Below, piece after piece: positions 1 to 4,905 of a stretch of DNA of 6,418 nt. The stretch lies in assembly GCA_002426825.1 (NCBI GenBank), contig DINK01000019.1:2657-9074 (forward strand), read 5' to 3'. A program made the position numbers and the translations under genes. The notes beneath the pieces are model-generated. The model did no database searches. It was not told the origin of the DNA and was given only the letters and a program-made list of their open reading frames with translations. This DNA is from Holosporaceae bacterium UBA5542. Its GTDB lineage: Bacteria; Pseudomonadota; Alphaproteobacteria; UBA7879; UBA5542. The first letter of the stretch is position 1; the number at the start of each line of letters is the position of its first letter.

Positions 1-158
1 GACGACCAAGGCCGAAAAGATTCTTCTGGGCCTTTGTCTTCTCTGATGCCCGCTATTTCTCTTGAAGAAACGTGTGGCAAGAATCTATTTTTTTCCAGTT
101 GGTTGGTATCGGAATATTCCATATTTTCCCGTCACTGTCTTCGACTTTATAAACAATA

Positions 159-437
159 GTGCCTGATATATTTCTAGCAACAGTGTCGTTCAGTTATGGG
201 GCTAGCCCCGTAGTTTTAAGAGCGCGTATCAAAATAAAGGATGGATTCCTGGGAGGGGATTGGCTTGGGACCGGAACAGTATCAACTCAAAAAATAAAAT
301 ATAGAGCTTTTAGAAAGGCAAGAAATTTTGCCAGACCTTTATCATTAGCTACAAAAACAGAGTGGCAAAATTATGAGTCAATCTACGCAAAGGTGCAAAA
401 TCGGCCATTTGAGTTTTGCACCTTTTTCGTAGTTTAA
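159..437 (+). pseudogene. fragment of an integrase-repeat-unit ('DWLGTG' repeat) protein
   Basis: This 92-codon frame opens with GTG and has no visible Shine-Dalgarno site. Residues about 28-72 (bases 240-374) match the consensus I remember for the repeat found in many copies in proteins of intracellular alphaproteobacteria, algae and large viruses, often labelled 'phage integrase repeat unit'. The hallmarks are GDWLGTG at residues 33-39, then Y48-x-x-F51-x-x-A54-R55-x-F57, and L61-S-L63-x-x-K66-x-E68-W69-x-x-Y72. Whole proteins of this type normally carry several units of about 60 residues. Here only one junction between two units survives, and the residues on either side do not continue the pattern. 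The frame also runs straight through the hairpin terminator at 389-425 before stopping. I therefore read it as the decayed end of a larger gene, not a functional protein. The molecular function of the family is not known to me. Confidence 0.6.
389..427 (+). terminator. rho-independent terminator between the repeat-protein fragment and the LRR gene
   Basis: A perfect 12-bp stem (389-400 with 414-425, arm AAAGGTGCAAAA) encloses a 13-nt loop and is followed by more T on the + strand (TTTTT at 423-427). The A/T flanks of the stem mean it can also act from the other side, where it lies 32 bp past the stop codon of the minus-strand LRR gene. It probably serves as a shared terminator for these convergent units. 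Its position inside the reading frame 159-437 argues that this frame no longer ends where the original gene did. Confidence 0.7.
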
Positions 438-456
438 CTCTCTAAAGCTGAAAGAA

Positions 457-1317
457 CTAGAAAGTTAAATAAGGTCCTACCAGAAGATGATCATCATCGA
501 GGAGTAGGTATTTCATTGTCTTTTTCAAATTTTTGTGAGCAAGAAGAGAAGAAATCTCTTCTTGTGTGAGATCACCGGTTCCTTGTAAGTTGAGATACTC
601 TAATTTTGTACAGTTTTCTGCAATTTTAAGCATTCCTTCATATGTAAAGCTAGAACAACATCTAAGGTTCAAATGTGTAATAGAGGGATAAGCTTTTACA
701 ATGTGGTCGATACTGTCATCAGTAAGAAAGTCCTGATATCCAATTGTTAACCGGGAAATGTTCGGCAAGCCTTCACAAAGAGTTTTTACTCCGTCATTTC
801 CAAGAAGAGCCACATTAGCCGTGGATCCCGTATCTAAAACAAGATGGGTTAGTTTAGGGGCTTTGTTAACAATCGCCTGCGCTGTTTTGTCATCCAGTCC
901 AATTTCCACTAATCTTAAGGATGAAAGATTAGGAAATATAGACAAGATTTTGTCTAACATTTCAGCTCCTTCTCGACGCCACAGAACAACTCCCCCCATT
1001 TCAAAAGTGGTTACCATTGGAAGGGAAAAAGAAGGGTCTTCATGACGAATAGAGTCAATCATGTCGATTAGCTGTCTGCCTTTCATGCGGACCTGAAGGA
1101 TGTCGATGCTCCAATTTTTTAATTCTTTTTCGGTGGTACTAAGTTGACTTTTACGGATGGTAGTTGTTCGAATATCAGGGGCAACATCTTCCGCGGTACT
1201 AAGTTGACTTTTACGGATGGTAGTTGTTCGAATATCAGGGGCAACATCTTCCGCAGCGGAAGAAAATCCTGACTGAATTATTAAGGCTAAGATTGCACTT
1301 AAAAGATATTTTTTCAT
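457..1317 (-). CDS. exported leucine-rich-repeat (RNI/F-box-type LRR) protein with duplicated N-terminal segment
   Basis: A 286-residue protein. ATG at 1317 is preceded by AGGAG (1324-1328) at a good distance. Residues 1-21 form a signal peptide (Met-Lys-Lys, hydrophobic core, Ser-Ser-Ala before the likely cut). Residues 22-41 and 42-61 are two identical 20-residue copies beginning AEDVAPDIRTTTIRK, encoded by an exact 60-bp tandem repeat. From about residue 118 to 260 there are leucine-rich repeats of the cysteine-containing/RNI kind seen in eukaryotic F-box proteins and AMN1, with the pattern I-x-x-x-x-P-x-L-x-x-L-x-L, e.g. FPNLSSLRL, APKLTHLVL, YPSITHLNLRCC, CTKLEYLNL. Such domains bind proteins; no catalytic domain is visible. 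Export plus a eukaryote-like LRR suggests an envelope or host-facing role, which is inference. The gene stands alone between mobile-element remains and a terminator, and I saw no convincing promoter. Confidence 0.85.
   Translation of the reverse strand: MKKYLLSAILALIIQSGFSSAAEDVAPDIRTTTIRKSQLSTAEDVAPDIRTTTIRKSQLSTTEKELKNWSIDILQVRMKGRQLIDMIDSIRHEDPSFSLPMVTTFEMGGVVLWRREGAEMLDKILSIFPNLSSLRLVEIGLDDKTAQAIVNKAPKLTHLVLDTGSTANVALLGNDGVKTLCEGLPNISRLTIGYQDFLTDDSIDHIVKAYPSITHLNLRCCSSFTYEGMLKIAENCTKLEYLNLQGTGDLTQEEISSLLAHKNLKKTMKYLLLDDDHLLVGPYLTF
1135..1254 (-). repeat. exact 60-bp tandem duplication (2 copies) inside the LRR gene
   Basis: Bases 1135-1194 and 1195-1254 are identical over all 60 positions, and the identity stops sharply at both ends (1134 differs from 1194; 1195 differs from 1255). 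The unit is 20 codons, so the frame is kept. It encodes a second copy of the segment that directly follows the signal peptide. Lack of any silent difference indicates a very recent duplication, or slippage still occurring. Confidence 0.97.
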
Positions 1318-1323
1318 GATAGG

Positions 1324-1328
1324 CTCCT
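1324..1328 (-). promoter_or_regulatory. ribosome binding site of the LRR gene
   Basis: AGGAG on the minus strand, separated by 6 nt from ATG 1317. It fixes the start chosen for the LRR protein. Confidence 0.75.
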
Positions 1329-1404
1329 ATTTATTAAATTAGCTCTTTAAGAGGTAAATCAACATAAAGTATAAGTAAATGAATTTCTTGTATTCTTACA
1401 AAAT

Positions 1405-1707
1405 TTACGATTTAAGGATTTTTTGACCATGAGGTCGGATTTATCCTTCAGGGCTGACGTATCGATAAAGCGTTGACCGTGTTATGCATGCCTATTTCTT
1501 TGCAGAGTTCAGAGGCTTTCGTATCGCGATTGCTGAAGGAGGCTGGTGCAAGACGAAGTTGTGACTTGGTTTAGTACAAATTTTCGTCCTCCATTTCTAC
1601 TCCTCGCTCGAGCAGCAACGAGAGCTGCCATAGTTCGTTCCCGAATAAGTTCTCGTTCAAATGGGTGATAACCCTAAGTGTTTTCAAAGAGCGACGCGTC
1701 CTGGGGT
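1405..1707 (-). pseudogene. serine recombinase (resolvase/invertase) C-terminal remnant, frameshifted
   Basis: Reading the minus strand across three frames recovers the C-terminal half of a resolvase/invertase-type serine recombinase. Frame A, from 1661, gives FERELIRERTMAALVAARAR followed by SRNGGRKF: the conserved end of the long E helix and the start of the DNA-binding linker. A -/+1 shift near 1570 leads to frame B (1567-1487), KSQLRLA...NRDTKASELCKEIG. A second shift near 1486 leads to frame C (from 1485), RSTLYRYVSPEG, then a TAA at 1441-1443 where the family usually has Glu, then IRPHGQKIL and the final stop at 1405-1407. Frames B and C together are the helix-turn-helix DNA-binding domain. 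Upstream of 1661 a further stop and shift separate a weak match (TPGR..L, about 1707-1685). The catalytic N-terminal domain with its serine is absent. Intact relatives cut and rejoin DNA at res/inversion sites of transposons, plasmids and phages; this copy is dead. Confidence 0.85.
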
Positions 1708-1820
1708 TGCAACATTGCTATTTGTTTCTTCTGCCTCATAAAGTGTGGGCATAGGTGCTGCATAAATAAGGGGCGTATGAACGACAAACAAAAGGCTTAA
1801 TAACAAAAAATATGCTGCAT
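1684..1820 (-). pseudogene. remnant of a small exported protein (signal-peptide-bearing)
   Basis: The minus strand has a stop-free frame reading LLLSLLFVVHTPLIYAA, then PMPTLYEAEETN, which looks like a signal peptide with an Ala-Ala cut site and the start of a mature protein. No ATG lies in that frame. In the neighbouring frame, however, ATG at 1820-1818 begins M-Q-H-I-F and would join it if the run of six T residues just after it had one more T. The frame ends at a TGA (1686-1684) inside the region resembling the recombinase. Either this was a short secreted protein broken by a homopolymer indel, or the frame is a chance open stretch. I do not recognise a family. Confidence 0.3.
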
Positions 1821-1835
1821 ACGGAGGATCTTGCT

Positions 1836-1889
1836 ATGCGTAAGACGTATATATGGCCTTTGAAATGGCTAGCAAATATATTTGATTAA
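1836..1889 (+). CDS. possible 17-codon small ORF with strong ribosome site
   Basis: ATG 1836 follows GGAGG (1823-1827) with an 8-nt spacer, an excellent initiation site on the + strand. It encodes MRKTYIWPLKWLANIFD and then TAA. The last 19 nt overlap the 3' end of the opposing yqaA-like gene. It may be a genuine small protein, the surviving start of a gene lost by rearrangement, or a chance ribosome site. I do not recognise the peptide, and no promoter is evident upstream. Confidence 0.25.
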   Translation: MRKTYIWPLKWLANIFD

Positions 1890-2450
1890 AAAGAAGCCAC
1901 CCACCAAAAGGGCAATAAATAATGTGCTGACAAGCATAATATTTTCTTGGATGATTTCATTCATCTTTGGCCCAAATTTCCAAACGATGAGCGCTTCTAA
2001 ATAAAAGCGAATGCCTCGTGAAATTGTAGAGGCGAGCATAAACATCCAAAAATTGAACTTTAAGGCGCCTGCGGTGATAGTTACCAGTTTATAGGGAATG
2101 GGGGTGAAGGCCTTAATGACAATCGCCCAAAAACCCCATTTGTGGAATAAATTTTGAAATGGTTCAATTTTTTGCGTAAGGCCATAGGCTTCAAGGATTG
2201 GCAGGCCAAATTTTTCGAACAGAAAAAACCCAATCATATATCCTAAGGCGCCACCTAAAACAGAAGAAGCCGTAGTGATAAACGCCAAATTCCACGCCCG
2301 ATCTTTATGGGCAACAATCATAGGCACCATCATGGGATCGGGGGGTATAAAAGAAACCGAGCTTTCAGTAAAAGAAATGAAAGCAAGATACCAAGGTGCT
2401 TTAGGGTGTTTTGACTTTTCAAGAAGCCACAAATACAATTTTTTCATCAT
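1869..2450 (-). CDS. YqaA/DedA-family inner-membrane protein (VTT domain)
   Basis: A 193-residue membrane protein of the YqaA branch of the DedA/SNARE-associated family, thought to act in membrane homeostasis as lipid flippases or proton-linked transporters. The closest pattern I recall is the alphaproteobacterial version, longer than E. coli YqaA. Visible hallmarks, numbered from ATG 2450, are F27-T-E29-S-S, P36-P-D38 and P43 in the first re-entrant segment; LGGALGYMIGFFLFEKFG (65-82); K113-A-F-T-P-I-P-Y-K121 with T126-A-G; S144-R-G-x-R148-F-Y-x-E152; and a last membrane helix at about 172-191. A longer TTG start at 2498 would run across the promoter, so I reject it. ATG 2450 and ATG 2447 are adjacent, and neither has a Shine-Dalgarno site. 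The promoter 4 nt upstream implies a leaderless transcript. The gene is monocistronic here and divergent from the NuoJ-like gene. Confidence 0.85.
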   Translation of the reverse strand: MMKKLYLWLLEKSKHPKAPWYLAFISFTESSVSFIPPDPMMVPMIVAHKDRAWNLAFITTASSVLGGALGYMIGFFLFEKFGLPILEAYGLTQKIEPFQNLFHKWGFWAIVIKAFTPIPYKLVTITAGALKFNFWMFMLASTISRGIRFYLEALIVWKFGPKMNEIIQENIMLVSTLFIALLVGGFFLIKYIC

Positions 2451-2454
2451 AAAA

Positions 2455-2483
2455 ATGATAGGGAAGTGATTGATGTCTGTCAA
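2455..2483 (-). promoter_or_regulatory. sigma70 promoter of the yqaA-like gene, predicted leaderless
   Basis: On the minus strand TTGACA (2483-2478, six of six to consensus) is followed by a 17-nt spacer and TATCAT (2460-2455, five of six). Only TTTT separates the -10 box from ATGATG (2450-2445). The expected transcription start, about 7 nt after the -10 box, falls on the two ATG codons themselves, leaving no 5' leader. That agrees with the lack of a ribosome site. Confidence 0.75.
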
Positions 2484-2544
2484 AAGAATTTGAGACAAAT
2501 AAAATCTACATGACGGAGAGACAAGACTTTAGTATGGTCAACTT

Positions 2545-2643
2545 ATGAAGCATGATTTTCAAATGGTTGTTTTTCTTACGAAGAAAGTGTTCAGAATGTC
2601 TTTATTTAAGTTGTTTTTTGACTTGGAAAAAGAGGTTCTTTAA
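2545..2643 (+). CDS. possible 32-residue leader ORF upstream of the NuoJ-like gene
   Basis: ATG 2545 opens a 32-codon frame (MKHDFQMVVFLTKK..., ending DLEKEVL) whose TAA at 2641-2643 directly abuts the ATG of the next gene (TAAATG). The ribosome site of the downstream gene (AGAGG, 2631-2635) lies within this frame, an arrangement suited to translational coupling. There is no good ribosome site for the small ORF itself, and the peptide, rich in Phe and Lys, matches nothing I know. It may be a leader peptide or chance. Confidence 0.25.
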   Translation: MKHDFQMVVFLTKKVFRMSLFKLFFDLEKEVL

Positions 2644-3222
2644 ATGCCGTTATACCTTTTCCTGACTTTAAGTGTAGCAATCGGTTTATTTTTGGTTTTT
2701 TATTTGCTGTCTCGAAAGCCTTTCTTTTTACTTTCAGGCTTTTTAGGCACCTCTTTGTTGGCATCTTCGGTTTTATTTTTTCTTGATATGCCTGCCTTTG
2801 CCTTAATTCTGATGTTTGTACACGGTGTATTTGGGTGTCTTCTTATTATTTTGAACCTGATGATGCAGCAGAATAATTATATAGCGAAGAAAAGGCCGAA
2901 TCTTTTTTATGAGCTTCTTTGCTATGTTGCCTTATTTGTGCTGGCCTCTATTCTGTTTCGTGTTTTTCTAAACAAACAATCGCTTGGATTTGATCAGCAG
3001 TTTCTTTTTTCAATGCGCAAGGTGTCGACAAAAGTTTTGGGAGAGGTACTGTTTTCCCATTATTTACTGCCTTTCTTTATTCTGATTTTAATTTTTTGGA
3101 CAGGCATTATGGGAATTGCCATGGTGTATGGACATAAAAAAAGAAAAAGTGATCGGCAGACTTTGAAGAAGCAAATGAGTCGCTCTTCAAACACAATTGA
3201 GCTTAAAAATTTGCGTGATTAG
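2644..3222 (+). CDS. orphan NuoJ-like (complex I subunit J / ND6 family) membrane protein
   Basis: A 192-residue, very hydrophobic protein with about five membrane helices (approx. 3-21, 27-47, 52-74, 87-108, 141-162). Layout and wording follow NuoJ of proton-pumping NADH:quinone oxidoreductase: a short first helix, R24-K-P26 in place of the usual R/T-N-P turn, a helix ending in Met-Met (73-74), then LGEVLFSHYLLPF (132-144) resembling the family's 'LG..L...Y..PF', a last helix, and a charged tail with Q-x-x-x-x-S-x-x-T-I-E-L-K. The strongly conserved Tyr-x-Gly-Ala of the third helix, the site of the pi-bulge, is not present (residues 58-64 read FVHGVFG), so this is a divergent copy that may not work in a standard complex I. 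No other nuo genes lie nearby. Start ATG 2644 has AGAGG 8 nt upstream. The stop overlaps that of the opposing hydrolase gene. Moderately sure of the family, unsure of function. Confidence 0.65.
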   Translation: MPLYLFLTLSVAIGLFLVFYLLSRKPFFLLSGFLGTSLLASSVLFFLDMPAFALILMFVHGVFGCLLIILNLMMQQNNYIAKKRPNLFYELLCYVALFVLASILFRVFLNKQSLGFDQQFLFSMRKVSTKVLGEVLFSHYLLPFFILILIFWTGIMGIAMVYGHKKRKSDRQTLKKQMSRSSNTIELKNLRD

Positions 3223-3848
3223 CTTCTATAGAAAATATGCTTTTGGATTTGGGCAACTTTAATCATATTTTTCTGGCGTGCCCAGCGAGGAAAGACATTT
3301 TCTGCATGATAATGGTTTGCCCCATGAATTAGGTCTGTTTTTGCAAAAAAGGCATCAAGGGTGGCTTTGTAGCATCTAAGAAAATCTTTATTATTAAAAG
3401 AGACAGATTGAATCTTATAAAAATTTGGATCTTTTTCATTCCAACAAGAAAATTGCTCTTTTTGTAGAATGACTTCTTTGATGGACGAAGGCCAATTATT
3501 TTTATCGCGTGTGCGGTTTAAAATAACATGGGCAATTGCCTGTAAAGCTTGGAGAGAGCGTTCTCCGCGTGCTTCACCATAAACGGTTCTGGCAATGAGA
3601 TCGATGTCTTCTTGTTCTTTTAGTGATAAGCGTTTGAGTTTTTCTTTAAGAAAAACAGCTTGGTCGTCAGTGTCTTGTGAGAAAAATCGATTCTTGGAAA
3701 CCTCTTTTGAAAAATAAGGCGTCAGTAAAGATGATTGTAATATATACACAGTCCCAAGGGTCAGCAGCACAAGCGGCACTGTTTTTAAATATCCCTTGCG
3801 TTTTGACCGTGAAGGCGTAGGGAACGTGTATGTATAGACCTTATTCAT
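3219..3848 (-). CDS. SleB-type cell wall hydrolase (Hydrolase_2 domain), membrane-anchored
   Basis: A 209-residue protein with a basic N-terminus (SRSKRK, 13-18) and one membrane helix at about 21-41, so the C-terminal domain should lie in the periplasm. The domain (about 80-209) is that of spore-cortex enzyme SleB and its proteobacterial relatives (PF07486), lytic transglycosylases that cleave the peptidoglycan glycan chain. Signatures are D83-x-x-A86-R-T-V-Y-G-E92-A-R-G-E96, with E92 the expected catalytic glutamate; H-V-I-L-N-R; Q-F-S-C-W-N; and HGANHYHA followed by P-R-W-A near the C-terminus. I choose ATG 3848, whose first bases form ATGAATAA with the stop of the upstream nfu gene, giving an 8-base overlap and likely coupling. 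A start at 3881 would extend 41 bases into nfu and add nothing family-like. Last gene of the trxA-nfu-sleB run; its stop overlaps the NuoJ-like stop with no terminator between. Confidence 0.88.
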   Translation of the reverse strand: MNKVYTYTFPTPSRSKRKGYLKTVPLVLLTLGTVYILQSSLLTPYFSKEVSKNRFFSQDTDDQAVFLKEKLKRLSLKEQEDIDLIARTVYGEARGERSLQALQAIAHVILNRTRDKNNWPSSIKEVILQKEQFSCWNEKDPNFYKIQSVSFNNKDFLRCYKATLDAFFAKTDLIHGANHYHAENVFPRWARQKNMIKVAQIQKHIFYRS

Positions 3849-4398
3849 CTGCTGCTCGTACTTCTTTAACCTCTGGCACATAATAGCGTAGCATATTCTC
3901 TATACCAGATTTTAGAGTTAATGTGGAGCTTGGGCATCCAGAACATGCCCCTTTTAGTCGTAAGTAAACAATACCTTCTTCAAATTTTTCAAAAACAATG
4001 TCACCCCCATCACGTGCAACAGCAGGGCGTACGCGTGTGTTAAGAATGTCTTTAATGTCTTTTGTAACAGCATCGTCACTTTCTAAGGCAGGTTCTGCTG
4101 CATGTTCAGGTGCTTTGTCGCTTAATATAGGCTTGCCAGAGGCCAGATGCTCTAAAATATAGGCAGAAAGTGTGGGTTGAATATCGTCCCAATCTACCTC
4201 TTCTGTTTTTGTAACTGTAATAAAATCATGGGAAAGAAAAACACTTGCAACCCCTGCAACGCTAAAGAGGCGCAGAGCGATGGGAGACATGCGTGCCGTT
4301 TCCTCGGAAGGAAAATCAATAGGCGTCTCAACAATTTTGGGGCCTGGAATAAACTTCAAGGCCGAAGGATTGGGTGTTTTCTCTGTTTGCATATACAT
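3841..4398 (-). CDS. nfu: NFU1/NifU-like Fe-S cluster scaffold protein
   Basis: A 185-residue two-domain protein of the mitochondrial/alphaproteobacterial NFU1 kind. Residues 4-90 are the Nfu N-terminal domain (QTEKTPNPSALKFIPG start, S38-P...L42-F45...G49-V-x-x-V-F, H57-D-F-I-T-V-T-K). Residues about 113-180 are the NifU C-terminal domain with R124-P-x-V-x-x-D130-G-G-D133 and C152-S-G-C155-P-S-S, whose two cysteines hold a [4Fe-4S] cluster across a dimer for delivery to targets such as lipoate synthase and respiratory enzymes. Length and order are normal. ATG 4398 is preceded by AGGA (4411-4408) with a 9-nt spacer; a second ATG at 4392 is less well placed. It lies 47 bp after trxA on the same strand and overlaps the hydrolase gene by 8 bases, so the three are probably one transcript. 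Confidence 0.93.
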   Translation of the reverse strand: MYMQTEKTPNPSALKFIPGPKIVETPIDFPSEETARMSPIALRLFSVAGVASVFLSHDFITVTKTEEVDWDDIQPTLSAYILEHLASGKPILSDKAPEHAAEPALESDDAVTKDIKDILNTRVRPAVARDGGDIVFEKFEEGIVYLRLKGACSGCPSSTLTLKSGIENMLRYYVPEVKEVRAADE

Positions 4399-4445
4399 AC
4401 AGGTCTTTCCTAATGCTTGATAATTTAAGGACTGGCGCTAGATGT

Positions 4446-4766
4446 TTATGTGGCAGAATTTACCCACTCAACCAGTTTGTTTTTAGGAAGCATGCCAATT
4501 TTTGTATCAACAGGGGCGCCGTCTTTAAACAAAATCATCGTTGGAATAGTGCGCACATTATAAGTTGTTGCGATGTTTGTGTTTTGATCGACATCAACCT
4601 TTACAACTTTTAGTTGGCCTTCTTTTTCGTTTGCAAGTTCGTCTAGAATGGGGCCAAGCATCTTACAAGGGCCACACCAAGGTGCCCAGAAATCAACCAA
4701 TACAAGGCCTTTTTCTTGAATAACTTCTTGTTCAAACGATGTATCTGTTGCTGTCTTTGTGCTCAT
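4446..4766 (-). CDS. trxA: thioredoxin
   Basis: A 106-residue classical thioredoxin, the usual length. The active site W30-C31-G-P-C34-K35 follows V22-L-V-D25-F-W-A-P-W; D25 is the buried aspartate. The cis-proline is P75 in V71-R-T-I-P-T, and L-F-K-D-G follows. It reduces protein disulfides in the cytoplasm (ribonucleotide reductase, methionine sulfoxide reductase and others) and is re-reduced by thioredoxin reductase. ATG 4766 has AGGAG (4773-4777) 6 nt upstream. First gene of the presumed trxA-nfu-sleB operon, with its promoter expected in the 139-bp AT-rich gap (4767-4905) shared with the divergent gene; no clear -35/-10 pair is visible on this strand. Confidence 0.97.
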   Translation of the reverse strand: MSTKTATDTSFEQEVIQEKGLVLVDFWAPWCGPCKMLGPILDELANEKEGQLKVVKVDVDQNTNIATTYNVRTIPTMILFKDGAPVDTKIGMLPKNKLVEWVNSAT

Positions 4767-4772
4767 TCTATT

Positions 4773-4777
4773 CTCCT
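4773..4777 (-). promoter_or_regulatory. ribosome binding site of trxA
   Basis: AGGAG on the minus strand within GAAAGGAGAATAGA, 6 nt before ATG 4766. The strongest ribosome site on the minus-strand operon; nfu and sleB downstream have weaker ones. Confidence 0.75.
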
Positions 4778-4905
4778 TTCGACTAAGGTACTCGAAATAT
4801 GAAAAATAACAAATACTTTATGAAAATTTTAAAAAATTTTTGGTTGCTTTGTTGTAGGGGTGCTGACACAATTTTTTTGATTATTTGTATTAAAGGGAGG
4901 TTAAT

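Noticed and set aside
1..156. Stop-free + strand frame from the left edge (DDQGRKDSSG...)
   Set aside because: Composition is not convincing, it has no recognisable motif, and the opposite strand is at least as protein-like; too short to call at a window edge.
758..1045. Open frame on the + strand inside the LRR gene
   Set aside because: Antisense shadow of the LRR coding sequence with low-complexity, unfamily-like composition.
2275..2469. + strand frame inside the yqaA-like gene
   Set aside because: Antisense shadow of a conserved membrane protein, and it crosses that gene's promoter.
1869..2498. Longer yqaA-like protein from a TTG at 2498
   Set aside because: The extra 16 residues are not family-like and the region holds the TTGACA/TATCAT promoter; family N-termini fit the ATG at 2450/2447.
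3219..3881. Longer hydrolase from ATG 3881
   Set aside because: It would overlap nfu by 41 bases and add residues unrelated to the family, with no ribosome site; the ATGAATAA start is more natural.
4177..4613. Two overlapping + strand frames across nfu and trxA
   Set aside because: Antisense shadows of well-identified genes; cysteine-rich nonsense peptides without ribosome sites.
4863..4891. CTGACA, 17 nt, TGTATT as a promoter for the 4906 gene
   Set aside because: Good match by eye, but transcription would start near 4898, inside the AGGGAGG ribosome site, which would destroy a site that is clearly in use.
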